From an uncultured Lachnospiraceae bacterium (GTDB lineage: Bacteria > Bacillota > Clostridia > Lachnospirales > Lachnospiraceae): 23,234 nt of DNA. Both the position numbers and the translations under genes were made by a program. The notes beneath the pieces are model-generated. The model saw only the letters and a list, made by a program, of their open reading frames with translations. It made no database searches and had not been told where the DNA came from. The stretch covers positions 1-23,234 of the forward strand of contig CAKRLN010000004.1 in assembly GCA_934359535.1 (NCBI GenBank), in the 5' to 3' direction. Positions 1 to 7,227 of this stretch are shown piece by piece (the first letter of the stretch is position 1; every line of letters starts with the position of its first letter).

Positions 1-15
1 TTTTGGTCTCTGGCT

Positions 16-33
16 CGCAGAGAAAACTCTGCG
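16..33 (-). promoter_or_regulatory. Leader hairpin of the gene beyond the left edge (possible rpsF/S6:S18 leader)
   Basis: Read on the minus strand there is a perfect 7-bp stem, CGCAGAG/CTCTGCG, closed by a TTTT loop. It lies about 35 nt downstream of the promoter at 66-94, in the 5' untranslated region of a gene outside the window. A CCG stands at the base of the stem. In Firmicutes a DUF951 gene often precedes rpsF-ssb-rpsR, and rpsF leaders carry a hairpin plus a CCG recognised by the S6:S18 complex. The identification is inference from context and shape; the coding sequence itself is not visible. Confidence 0.4.
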
Positions 34-65
34 GACAAGGAATTTATAATATACCACGAGGTTAG

Positions 66-94
66 ATTTTAACATGGATTTTTGCAGAATGCAA
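66..94 (-). promoter_or_regulatory. Sigma-A promoter reading off the left edge
   Basis: Minus-strand -35 TTGCAT (89-94), 17-bp spacer, -10 TAAAAT (66-71). It lies just after the DUF951 stop codon, so the gene beyond the left edge has its own start site in addition to possible read-through from sir2-DUF951. Confidence 0.65.
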
Positions 95-123
95 GAGCTT
101 TTCTTTAATTTTCACAAGAAATT

Positions 124-318
124 TTATGATAACGGTTCCGGCTTCCGGATATTCTTTGTATTTTTTTCCACAAGCTTCCTTGCGATCATGATCTGATGTC
201 CACATCCTAAGCATTTCAGCCTGAAATCTGCGCCGACACGCAGAATTTCCCACTCACTGCTGCCGCATGGGTGCTGCTTTTTTAATTTTACAATATCTCC
301 TACTTCATACTGGATCAT
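124..318 (-). CDS. DUF951 family protein (YyzM-like)
   Basis: A 64-residue protein of the DUF951 family, which is widespread in Firmicutes and has no established function. The sequence shows an N-terminal GDIVKLKKQHPCGS stretch, then WEILRVGADFRLKCLGCGHQIM and a basic C-terminus. The family usually has 60-65 residues, so it appears complete. C18, C36 and C39 could form a small metal or nucleic-acid-binding knuckle, but this is inference. The ATG at 316-318 has a GGAG-type ribosome binding site just upstream. The gene starts 29 nt after the stop of sir2, so the two are probably co-transcribed. The function remains unknown; the family call is confident. Confidence 0.85.
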   Translation of the reverse strand: MIQYEVGDIVKLKKQHPCGSSEWEILRVGADFRLKCLGCGHQIMIARKLVEKNTKNIRKPEPLS

Positions 319-347
319 TCCTGTCTCCTCTCTTCCTGCTTTTTAAA

Positions 348-1073
348 TTATAGGACGCTGATCTTAGAAAACACACTTCCAAGCCCCGCCTGAATCAGAA
401 GGTCTGCCCGGCTGTCCATCGGTGTTGTCGACTTGTTGATAAGTACAAGCTTACTACCCCGGTAATAATCGATCAGTCCTGCTGCCGGATATACCGCAAG
501 AGATGTTCCTCCTATAATAAGAACATCCGCATTGCTGATATATCGGACCGCATCCTCCAGTGTCTTCTGGTTTAACCCTTCTTCATACAGAACAACATCG
601 GGCTTGATCGTACCGCCGCATTCGTCACAGCATGGAATTCCTTCGGAATGCAGTATCGTCTCTGCCGGGAAAAATCTGCCGCAGTTCTCACAGTAATTAC
701 GCAGAACACTTCCATGAAGCTCTAAGACATTTTTGCTTCCTGCCTTCTGATGCAGTCCGTCAATGTTCTGGGTAATGACCGCTTTGCATTTCCCTGCCGC
801 TTCAAGCTCTGCAAGCTTCTTATGCGTAATATTCGGCTGGGCATCCAGACAGAGCATCTTATTCCGGTAAAAGCGGTAAAATTCTTTCGGATTTCTCCGG
901 AAAAATGTATGGCTTAAAATCGTCTCCGGTGGATAATCATACTGCTGGTTATAAAGTCCGTCCACACTGCGGAAATCCGGGATTCCACTCTCCGTAGAGA
1001 CTCCTGCCCCTCCAAAAAAAACAATGTTATCCGATTCCTTTACCATCTGCAAAAACTGTTCTACTGCTTCCAT
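348..1073 (-). CDS. NAD-dependent protein deacylase, Sir2 family
   Basis: A cytoplasmic sirtuin of 241 residues that removes acyl groups from lysines using NAD+. The NAD-binding motif GAGVSTESGIPDFRS lies at residues 22-36 and TQNIDGLHQKAG at 101-112. The general-base histidine is H120 in the HG motif. A zinc ribbon is formed by C128, C131, C149 and C152. A second nucleotide contact is GTSLAVYPAAG, followed by LVLIN near the C-terminus. The length is typical of bacterial sirtuins (about 230-250 residues). The ATG at 1071-1073 sits 7 nt after GGAGG. DUF951 follows closely in the same direction. Which acyl group is preferred cannot be read from the sequence with confidence. Confidence 0.95.
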   Translation of the reverse strand: MEAVEQFLQMVKESDNIVFFGGAGVSTESGIPDFRSVDGLYNQQYDYPPETILSHTFFRRNPKEFYRFYRNKMLCLDAQPNITHKKLAELEAAGKCKAVITQNIDGLHQKAGSKNVLELHGSVLRNYCENCGRFFPAETILHSEGIPCCDECGGTIKPDVVLYEEGLNQKTLEDAVRYISNADVLIIGGTSLAVYPAAGLIDYYRGSKLVLINKSTTPMDSRADLLIQAGLGSVFSKISVL

Positions 1074-1094
1074 GGCTGCTCCTCCTTTATATCT

Positions 1095-1215
1095 GTAAAT
1101 TTAGATAATTGCGAAAATTAATACACCTTACTAACACATGTACTGCAAGCACAAGTAACCGCAGGCACGTTCTCACTGCTCATACTAAATTTACTTATTG
1201 TATGTTTTGCAATTA
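1095..1215. repeat. Two interleaved inverted repeats upstream of sir2
   Basis: GTAAATTTAG (1095-1104) is matched by its exact reverse complement CTAAATTTAC (1185-1194). TAATTGCGAAAA (1106-1117) is matched by TTTTGCAATTA (1205-1215) with one extra base. The pairs cross rather than nest, so a simple hairpin is not formed. They could be regulatory or chance AT-rich matches. Nothing else recognisable lies in 1074-1230 apart from the sir2 ribosome binding site. Confidence 0.3.
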
Positions 1216-1230
1216 GCCGCTTTTTTATAT

Positions 1231-1260
1231 AAAAAAAGCGACTATATACTACATATAGCC
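1231..1260 (-). terminator. Rho-independent terminator of tRNA-fMet
   Basis: Minus-strand stem of 8 bp (GGCTATAT with ATATAGTC, one G-U pair) and a 5-nt loop, followed within two bases by a run of seven T. It begins 10 nt after the tRNA 3' end. Confidence 0.75.
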
Positions 1261-1269
1261 ACCTAAGAG

Positions 1270-1343
1270 TTGCGGGGACAGGATTTGAACCTGTGACCTT
1301 CGGGTTATGAGCCCGACGAGCTTCCAGACTGCTCCACCCCGCG
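1270..1343 (-). tRNA. Initiator tRNA-Met (CAT)
   Basis: A 74-nt cloverleaf without encoded CCA. The anticodon loop CTCATAA gives CAT. Two hallmarks identify it as the initiator tRNA: position 1 C is opposite A72 and so unpaired in the acceptor stem, and the anticodon stem carries three consecutive G-C pairs (GGG/CCC). The T arm reads GGTTCAAATCC. It is a single-gene unit with its own promoter and terminator. The CCA end must be added by the nucleotidyltransferase. Confidence 0.95.
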
Positions 1344-1360
1344 TCATTGAAAACATTATT

Positions 1361-1389
1361 ATTATAATGCTCATCATCTGATCTGTCAA
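1361..1389 (-). promoter_or_regulatory. Perfect consensus sigma-A promoter of tRNA-fMet
   Basis: Minus-strand TTGACA (1384-1389), 17-bp spacer, TATAAT (1361-1366): full consensus in both hexamers at the ideal distance. The -35 box begins 10 nt after the stop codon of the ABC operon, and no terminator is visible in between. Confidence 0.92.
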
Positions 1390-1398
1390 CACCTGTTT

Positions 1399-1962
1399 TT
1401 ATATTCCAGCCATATACCTTTTTACCGGATACAGCGAAACAGTTATTCCAGCTTCTTTCTGCTCAATATTCTTCCAATATTTATCTGTAAATGAGACCTG
1501 ATTTAACATGTATGGAATATGTACAGAAACCGATTCACCTTTTTCTAAATTCAATATCATAGAAGAAATACTCTCATCATTAATTATGAAAAAAGCTTCC
1601 ATGCTGACTCCATTGCAAAAACCAGACATTTCTAACCTGAAATCTGTCAGATCCAATGTCTTCCTTTGTTCTGAAACATTGGTAATTGTCGTTTTAAAAT
1701 CAAGTATCTTATAATCACCAAGCCGCTTATCCGTGTCAATATTCCAATTATTTTTCTTTATTTCATTCTCGGAAATCCAGTCTGCACGATTAACTACCAT
1801 CTGTATTCCATCATACTCCATGGCTTTTCCACAAGAATATCTCTCCACTTTCGCCGGAGGATATTTTTGATTTATTTGCTGGAATTTATAGATCCAGATA
1901 ATTCCTATCATACATAAAAAAAACAGGAGCACGCCATATCTTATAACTCGTTTAAATTTCAC
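1399..1962 (-). CDS. Membrane-anchored Ig-like/DUF5028-type protein of ABC operon
   Basis: A 187-residue protein with one N-terminal membrane anchor (residues about 9-26) and an outside domain. The domain has a beta-rich pattern typical of DUF4352/DUF5028-like extracellular proteins: YKILDFKTTITNVSEQRKTLDLTDFRLEM resembles the core strands of these folds. No lipobox cysteine and no catalytic motif are evident. It is the last gene of the six-gene ABC operon and overlaps the ATPase gene by 11 nt, which suggests translational coupling. Its position suggests a surface accessory or immunity-type protein for the transporter; this is inference. The family assignment comes from overall appearance and is uncertain. 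Confidence 0.7.
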   Translation of the reverse strand: MKFKRVIRYGVLLFFLCMIGIIWIYKFQQINQKYPPAKVERYSCGKAMEYDGIQMVVNRADWISENEIKKNNWNIDTDKRLGDYKILDFKTTITNVSEQRKTLDLTDFRLEMSGFCNGVSMEAFFIINDESISSMILNLEKGESVSVHIPYMLNQVSFTDKYWKNIEQKEAGITVSLYPVKRYMAGI

Positions 1963-2614
1963 GCCATTCTTCCTTTCTGATCAGATGATTTATTATCCGT
2001 CCGCTACTCATTACAAAAATTTCATCTGAAAATTTCTTAAGCTCCTCCGTATCATGACTGGACCATACAATTAATTTTCCTTCTTCTTTTAAATCTAACA
2101 GTATCTGCCGAAACTGTTCAACACCGTTTTCATCCAGCGCATTTGTCGGTTCATCTAAAAGAACAATTTCTGGCTTTTCCATGATTGCAGCGGCAATACC
2201 AAGCTTTTGTTTCATTCCCAATGAATATTTTCGATATTTCTTATCAGCAGCTTCGCCAAGTCCAATCTTTTCTAAGACCTGAATGATCTGTTCATCATCA
2301 ATTACCCCCTTTATATCTGCCAACAGTTTTAAGTTTTTATATCCAGTATATTCGGCAAGAAATCCAGGATTTTCCAAAAGCACTCCAATGCTCTGTGGAA
2401 AGCAGATGTCCTCACCGATTACGTTTCCATCCACAATGACCGCTCCGCTTGTTGGTTTTATGAGTCCACTAATGGCACGCATAAGCATTGTCTTTCCTGA
2501 TCCGTTTTTTCCTTTTAAACCATATATTCTTCCACTTTTCATCTCTAAATTGATTTCCCGCAGAACGTCCGTCTTTCCTATTTTTTTGCTATAATCTTTA
2601 ACCTCAATTACCAT
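1952..2614 (-). CDS. ABC transporter ATPase, bacitracin/lantibiotic-immunity type
   Basis: A cytoplasmic ATPase of 220 residues that powers the adjacent permeases. Walker A GKNGSGKT lies at 35-42, Q-loop region FPQSIGVLLENPGFL at 72-86, signature SLGMKQ at 131-136, Walker B VLLDEP at 151-156 and the H-loop histidine at 187. The short length and the IGVLLENPGF segment after the Q-loop resemble BcrA and lantibiotic-immunity (LanF) type ATPases rather than importers. It starts 12 nt after the preceding permease and overlaps the downstream membrane-anchored protein by 11 nt. One ATPase serving three membrane proteins implies a dimer of this subunit with a heteromeric membrane part, or alternative partners. 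Confidence 0.93.
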   Translation of the reverse strand: MVIEVKDYSKKIGKTDVLREINLEMKSGRIYGLKGKNGSGKTMLMRAISGLIKPTSGAVIVDGNVIGEDICFPQSIGVLLENPGFLAEYTGYKNLKLLADIKGVIDDEQIIQVLEKIGLGEAADKKYRKYSLGMKQKLGIAAAIMEKPEIVLLDEPTNALDENGVEQFRQILLDLKEEGKLIVWSSHDTEELKKFSDEIFVMSSGRIINHLIRKEEWREI

Positions 2615-2626
2615 TCCTTTTATCCT

Positions 2627-3466
2627 CTAGATGACATCTTTCTTTTTAAAAATATAATATCCGCCAATCATACTTGCACCAAAGAGCAAAATTCCCACAA
2701 TGATCCCATATACAAGAAATATTCCTTCTTCTCCAAGTATCTTTTTGTCACGAAATGCCATAATATAATTTCCCAAAAGATAATATTTATTCTGACTTGA
2801 TGACACAATTAATATGATCATTAAAACTACAATTGAAAATATATCATTTATCATAAAGCTTAACAAAATCTGAAATTCACAAAAACCTGCCGTCATAATC
2901 ATAGGGACAATCAGACCTTTTACGATCACATCTCCCACTGTGTATTCTAATGTATCAACCTCATGAAATACCTGATTAATTTCTCTTGTCGGTAACATCG
3001 TGGAATTTCCTAACAATATTCCAAAAATAAAACTTACTGCTACTATAATTAAAAAACAAAGAGAAACCGATATTGACAACCAGCAGACTTTACTGATCCA
3101 CCACATACGCTTATCCATTGTTCGAACAAAATACTGATAACCACATGCCGAAAAATCCGCTCTTACATACTGACCATTTATAAGAAAAATTAAAAAAAAC
3201 GTGGCAAACCATATAATTGGCATTGTATAAAAACTATCTTTGCTGATATGATTCTGCGGTAACCCTCCACCCAAAAAATGCAGCAAAAAATCCCCACTAG
3301 TCGGAGTTATAACTTGATTATCCTTCTGAAAATAATGAACTATCTGAAAATAATAAACAAGGCAGATCATTATCGCATAACATGCCAGTGCAAAATAGGC
3401 ACGATTTCTCATTCGAATTCCAACATGGAGCTCCCGATATAAGAGTTTTCTATATTGGCTGTTCAT
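2627..3466 (-). CDS. ABC-2 type permease-like membrane protein (third)
   Basis: A 279-residue integral membrane protein with about six hydrophobic segments: near residues 24-42, 88-106, 123-150, 183-200, 208-225 and 250-271. The N-terminus is positively charged and it ends in a KKKDVI tail. This is the usual architecture of ABC-2 permeases in bacteriocin-type exporters. The ATG at 3464-3466 follows GGAAGGAA and lies 17 nt inside the end of the previous permease gene, so translation is probably coupled. No substrate can be predicted. Alone it would be called only a multi-pass membrane protein; the adjacent ATPase makes the permease role likely. Confidence 0.8.
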   Translation of the reverse strand: MNSQYRKLLYRELHVGIRMRNRAYFALACYAIMICLVYYFQIVHYFQKDNQVITPTSGDFLLHFLGGGLPQNHISKDSFYTMPIIWFATFFLIFLINGQYVRADFSACGYQYFVRTMDKRMWWISKVCWLSISVSLCFLIIVAVSFIFGILLGNSTMLPTREINQVFHEVDTLEYTVGDVIVKGLIVPMIMTAGFCEFQILLSFMINDIFSIVVLMIILIVSSSQNKYYLLGNYIMAFRDKKILGEEGIFLVYGIIVGILLFGASMIGGYYIFKKKDVI

Positions 3467-4238
3467 AATAAAATTCCTTCCTTTTTATTGCAATTCCAGA
3501 TATCACAACGAATACTATGGTAAAGATCAGTATATACAATATGCTTTTCTGAATATTGTTTATTGATGCAAATGACTCATACGAATAAGTTAAATAACCA
3601 AAAAACAATTGACATTTTGCATCTACTGACTCAATAGTACCTATACAAACACATAAGATTGTGGAAAAAACTTCCTGTTTTAAACACCAACGCATAAGAT
3701 TACCTATGCACAGCATGAAAGTTGTTCTTATAAAAATAATACAGCTAAAATATACCACAATAATCCAGTTTGCGACCTCAACCTTCTGCTTTGTTGCCAG
3801 ATAAAACGCACTGGCAGAACTATTAAAATTACAAAATTCTGTAGAAAACAGACATCCTGGCAGAACTAACATAATATTCATAAGAATAGTCTGTATAAAC
3901 GCTATCTCAATAATTTTTTTTACAAGCTCAACATATATTTTTAATTTTGATCCTCTTAAAAGCACAGGCTGCGCCAGTAAATCATCACGACTCCAAAATA
4001 AAAAAAGAATAATATCTGCTGGTAATATTGCATACGTCCATAAAAAAAGATCACAGCTTCCTATATAAATATCTGCCATAGAACAGGGAATTCCACTCTT
4101 CAATATAATTTCTGCATAATATGCAGATGATAGAAACAGTACAAAAAATATCCCTATTATATATCCAAAGCACCACAAACGATATTCATAAAATAACCGA
4201 TAAATGTTCTGAAAATTTTGTTTTTTATACCCTATCAC
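3450..4238 (-). CDS. ABC-2 type permease-like membrane protein (second)
   Basis: A 262-residue multi-pass membrane protein with about six hydrophobic stretches, near residues 24-44, 66-84, 110-132, 155-178, 185-205 and 232-252. The start is GTG at 4236-4238, chosen because GGGGAG lies 7 nt upstream and this start overlaps the end of the previous gene by 14 nt. It has no recognisable enzymatic motif. It is sandwiched between two other permease-like genes in a cluster with a single ATPase, so it probably forms part of a heteromeric transporter. The sequence shows little conservation that I can recognise, which is common for permeases of peptide immunity systems. Confidence 0.78.
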   Translation of the reverse strand: MIGYKKQNFQNIYRLFYEYRLWCFGYIIGIFFVLFLSSAYYAEIILKSGIPCSMADIYIGSCDLFLWTYAILPADIILFLFWSRDDLLAQPVLLRGSKLKIYVELVKKIIEIAFIQTILMNIMLVLPGCLFSTEFCNFNSSASAFYLATKQKVEVANWIIVVYFSCIIFIRTTFMLCIGNLMRWCLKQEVFSTILCVCIGTIESVDAKCQLFFGYLTYSYESFASINNIQKSILYILIFTIVFVVISGIAIKRKEFYYEQPI

Positions 4239-5058
4239 TAACTATCTCCCCGTAAAAATATGAAAAACAAGTAAATGCAAACATTCCGGCACACTGTAAA
4301 ACAAGTGCTATTACCGATGTTTTTCCAAAAGAAGGATTAAGAAAATATACCGGGATCATGTCTATTTTGCCCAAAAGACTTCCAAATGAATAAAAAAATA
4401 TATATACGATCATCGGCACAACAAACACAACAAACCGATATCGGGTAAATGTTGCAGCACATAATGCAATCCCCCCTATGAATCCACTATATACAAATAT
4501 AATACCAAAATAAAAAATCAGATAAGCAAATGGATGTCGAAAAAACAATTCATACCATAAGCTCTGATTGTTAATTGCCGGATAATTCGCATTTTGAGGA
4601 AGTAATGAAGGAAACGTTGCTGTTGTCAAAAACAGACTTAATATATATGGAAAAATTACAGCAACTCCAGCAGATAAAAAAGTCGCAATATATTTTCCGA
4701 GCAAATAGTATTTTTTATTAATACGTATTTCAATATTTTTGCTAAATCCACTATAAGTATCCTGAAAATATGAACATCCATATGGAAGCACTGCAATAAC
4801 CGGGATAAGCAAACAATATAAATATTGCTGTAATGTATAAGAATTTCCCCCCATCCAGATATCAAAAGCATTATATGGATAAATCATATTGAAGTCCTTT
4901 TGTGACATATATTGCTGAAGTTCCAGCTGTTTTTGATATGTTGGTAACACCTCCCCAAAATAATGCCAGCTAACAATTGCAGTGCCAGCTAAAATGGCAA
5001 ATAGCATTCCCCTATTTGTAAATGCCCTTTTTACCTCAATCTGCAAAATCTTTCTCAT
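4225..5058 (-). CDS. ABC-2 type permease-like membrane protein (first)
   Basis: A 277-residue membrane protein. It starts MRKILQIEVKRAFTNRG, a typical ABC-2 permease N-terminus with an amphipathic basic segment before the first membrane helix (about residues 17-34). An extracellular loop rich in Tyr and Gln follows (residues 36-75), then several hydrophobic segments at roughly 80-96, 125-147, 178-200, 207-232 and 248-268. The ribosome binding site AAGGAGG lies within the last codons of the upstream gene, and the two coding regions are separated by one base. The substrate is unknown. Confidence 0.82.
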   Translation of the reverse strand: MRKILQIEVKRAFTNRGMLFAILAGTAIVSWHYFGEVLPTYQKQLELQQYMSQKDFNMIYPYNAFDIWMGGNSYTLQQYLYCLLIPVIAVLPYGCSYFQDTYSGFSKNIEIRINKKYYLLGKYIATFLSAGVAVIFPYILSLFLTTATFPSLLPQNANYPAINNQSLWYELFFRHPFAYLIFYFGIIFVYSGFIGGIALCAATFTRYRFVVFVVPMIVYIFFYSFGSLLGKIDMIPVYFLNPSFGKTSVIALVLQCAGMFAFTCFSYFYGEIVSDRV

Positions 5059-5059
5059 A

Positions 5060-5743
5060 TCAGAAGTCCTCCTTATTAAGAACTACTTTTCTCGTTAGAT
5101 CCGGAAGATTGATAGTTCCTGTATTATTGATTTCTATATACATATACGTATGATTCCATTCTTTATCGTTTATTATATAAACAATCGAATATTCTTTTTT
5201 CTCTCCTGGCTCCAGTATTTCTATAAATTGGTCTTTTCCTGCTTTTTTCCCATTTATACAAGTAAATGGCTCTTCATAATCTACCAATTCTTTATATGTT
5301 TCATCTGATGCTCTGCACAAATATGTGTTATTAAGAGCAAATTCAATTGCATTATCTCCAATATTTTCAATCGTTTCGTTCAGTACCACATAGGAATATC
5401 CATCCAAAAGAGTCTCCTTTTCGTATCCCTTCCAGTTCTGATCTGCTTCCACGATCGAACCTTCTGGCAGTTCTTTTTCAACCGAATATCCTTGAATAAC
5501 ATAACAGAGATTCTCTGATTCGACAGGCTCATTTAAAAGATAAAGAATATTACCAAAGCCTGTTTCCATTTCCTCGCCTGTTTCCGTTGTTAAATCTTGT
5601 GTACTGTTTGTCACATCCGATTTTCGGGGAACATTATTTTTCGATAATTTATGAATGTGATTATATACTGTTGTCAGGCAATACATTGCAGAAACAATTG
5701 CCAAAGCGATAATAACAGCTATAGCGATTTTTTTATTTTTCAT
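5060..5743 (-). CDS. Membrane-anchored extracellular protein, first gene of ABC operon
   Basis: A 227-residue protein with a single N-terminal membrane segment (about residues 6-26), a Thr/Ser/Glu-rich linker (about 36-62) and an outside domain. The part from YSYVVLNETIENIGDNAIEFALNN onward has the alternating beta pattern of DUF4352-like Ig folds and resembles the domain in the last protein of the operon. No lipobox or catalytic motif is visible. It is the first gene of the operon; GAAAGAG precedes the ATG at 5741-5743. I saw no convincing sigma-A promoter directly upstream. A substrate-binding, sensing or immunity role is possible but is only inference. Confidence 0.7.
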   Translation of the reverse strand: MKNKKIAIAVIIALAIVSAMYCLTTVYNHIHKLSKNNVPRKSDVTNSTQDLTTETGEEMETGFGNILYLLNEPVESENLCYVIQGYSVEKELPEGSIVEADQNWKGYEKETLLDGYSYVVLNETIENIGDNAIEFALNNTYLCRASDETYKELVDYEEPFTCINGKKAGKDQFIEILEPGEKKEYSIVYIINDKEWNHTYMYIEINNTGTINLPDLTRKVVLNKEDF

Positions 5744-6022
5744 AATCTCTTTCTAATTGTAATAATACTACCACATATTTTGAATATCCTAACCATGTTT
5801 TATTCATCCTTATTTCCCTCTTTTCTATTTTTCAGCCTCAATGATTACTTTGACCATACTCCATTTTATTTTTTAATACAATAGTAACTGTTTGAAACAA
5901 CATTTTCTTTGCATTTTTGGTTATATTCAATATAATTTTTGGACCAAAAGCGTATATTAAAATAAGAACTATAAATGAGCAAGTTCGTGATTTTGCATAA
6001 AAGAAAGACACCTTGAATTCGA

Positions 6023-6693
6023 TTGTGTTGTATAATGAAAGTGACAAAACAAACATTTGCAACATCCACGAGAAAGAAGGTGTCTCTCGCAAATACTATA
6101 CATCATTCGTCATTCATATACAACCAGTTAAAAAAATTTAACTTTTGCAAATTTTATTCTAACCGGGTGGTAAATCATCTTATGGGCATCAGGCCGTTTC
6201 TGTCATGCTTTCTTGCAACGGCATTGTCCTGAATTATGCTTTTGTTTTGTACAATAAATCCATTTCCAAAATCAACATTGTGCAAAACATTGCAAGAGAA
6301 CTACCAGTTCCCCCAGTGATGTCCTATTTCCTGTGTGACTGCTGGTATGTTTCTGAAAAAATAATCAGTACCTTTGTGGAAAGAGGATTTCATACGATTG
6401 GTGCTTTAATTATTATGTGTACCGGTATGAAGGAAAACTTAATGGCATCGAAAATGCTGTTGTTCTTTTGAGCTACCCGGAAAAAGCATTTGGAAACCCG
6501 AAAGCATTGCGGGCTTTTCTCAGCACCGATGTCTCATTATCAACCGATGAAATCCTGTCCTGTTACGTATGCCGGTGGTCAATCGAAGTATTTTTCCGGC
6601 AGTGCAAGGATAAACTGGCACTGGGCAGTTACCAGATACTTTACCTGAACCACAGTTTTACTGACACAAATGACATATTTTCATATATTCTTT
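6023..6693 (+). mobile_element. Decayed IS4-family transposase remnant
   Basis: Pieces of one transposase are spread over three reading frames: 6038-6230 (N-terminal part), 6205-6415 (containing CDCWYVSEKIISTFVERGFHTIGAL, the region around the second catalytic Asp) and 6417-6660 (YRYEGKLNGIENAVVLLSYPEKAF onward). The last piece carries the IS4 hallmark Y-(2)-R-(3)-E-(6)-K in YVCRWSIEVFFRQCK, including the catalytic Glu. Large internal parts, including the first catalytic Asp region, and the C-terminus are missing, and at least two frame changes occur. It cannot make an active enzyme. I could not find terminal inverted repeats. The remnant abuts the 3' end of spmB. Confidence 0.8.
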
Positions 6694-7227
6694 TTATTTT
6701 GCCAGCATGAGATCCGAAAGCCATACACTTGCGGCAATTCCGGCAGCCGTTGCAATCAGCGCACCTGGCAGCGTATAACGCGTCCTCTTTACCTTTGCAG
6801 CCATAAAATAAACCGACATGGTATAAAAGATTGTTTCTGTACTGCTTAACATAATGGATGCGATCAGCCCGTTTCTGGAATCGGTTCCGAATTTTCTAAA
6901 TATATCCAGAAGCAGTCCTGTTGCCGCGGAGGACGAAAACATTTTGATCACGGCAAGCGGCACAAGCTCCGCTGGAAAATGCACCACCCCAAGCAGCCTT
7001 TGAAGCATACCGGATAAAAAGTCCAGAAATCCGGATGCTCGCAGAACACCAACCGCAATCATAAGCCCGATCAGTGTTGGTGCAATTCCTGCTACTGTCT
7101 TTAAGCCTTTTACTGCCCCATGGACAAATTCGTCATATACATTCTGTTTTCTGCTGATTCCAGCTGCAACAATGCAAAATATAAGAATCGGAATCATTGT
7201 TTCCGATAAAAAGATCAGAAAGCTCAA
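6694..7227 (-). CDS. spmB: Spore maturation protein B
   Basis: A 177-residue integral membrane protein. SpmA and SpmB are needed together for dehydration of the spore core in Bacillus and Clostridium. The sequence has the nucleoside-recognition (Gate) domain pattern seen in this pair: GLKTVAGIAPTLIGLMIAVGVLRASGFLDFL and KMFSSSAATGLLLDIFRKFGTDS, ending STETIFYTMSVYFMAAKVKRTRYTLPGAL. The start overlaps the spmA stop as ATGA, so translation is coupled. The stop codon is directly at the edge of the IS4 remnant and no terminator follows, so the original downstream sequence may have been lost. The C-terminal residues look normal in length for the family. Confidence 0.93.
   Translation of the reverse strand: MSFLIFLSETMIPILIFCIVAAGISRKQNVYDEFVHGAVKGLKTVAGIAPTLIGLMIAVGVLRASGFLDFLSGMLQRLLGVVHFPAELVPLAVIKMFSSSAATGLLLDIFRKFGTDSRNGLIASIMLSSTETIFYTMSVYFMAAKVKRTRYTLPGALIATAAGIAASVWLSDLMLAK

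Noticed and set aside
1218..1240. AT-rich hairpin CGCTTTTTT/AAAAAAGCG as a separate terminator
   Set aside because: Its T-run is inside the stem; the 8-bp hairpin just before it with the same T-run is the better terminator.
5651..5884. Plus-strand 77-codon frame over the start of the ABC operon
   Set aside because: Antisense to a clear gene, no ribosome binding site and no recognisable protein pattern.
6007..6084. GACACCTT/AAGGTGTC as terminal inverted repeats of the IS remnant
   Set aside because: Only 8 bp, both copies lie at the same end of the element, and no target duplication could be seen.
5838..6092. Minus-strand frames upstream of the ABC operon as a possible precursor peptide or leader gene
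   Set aside because: No ribosome binding site, no peptide-like leader with a double-glycine site, and they run antisense to the IS remnant.
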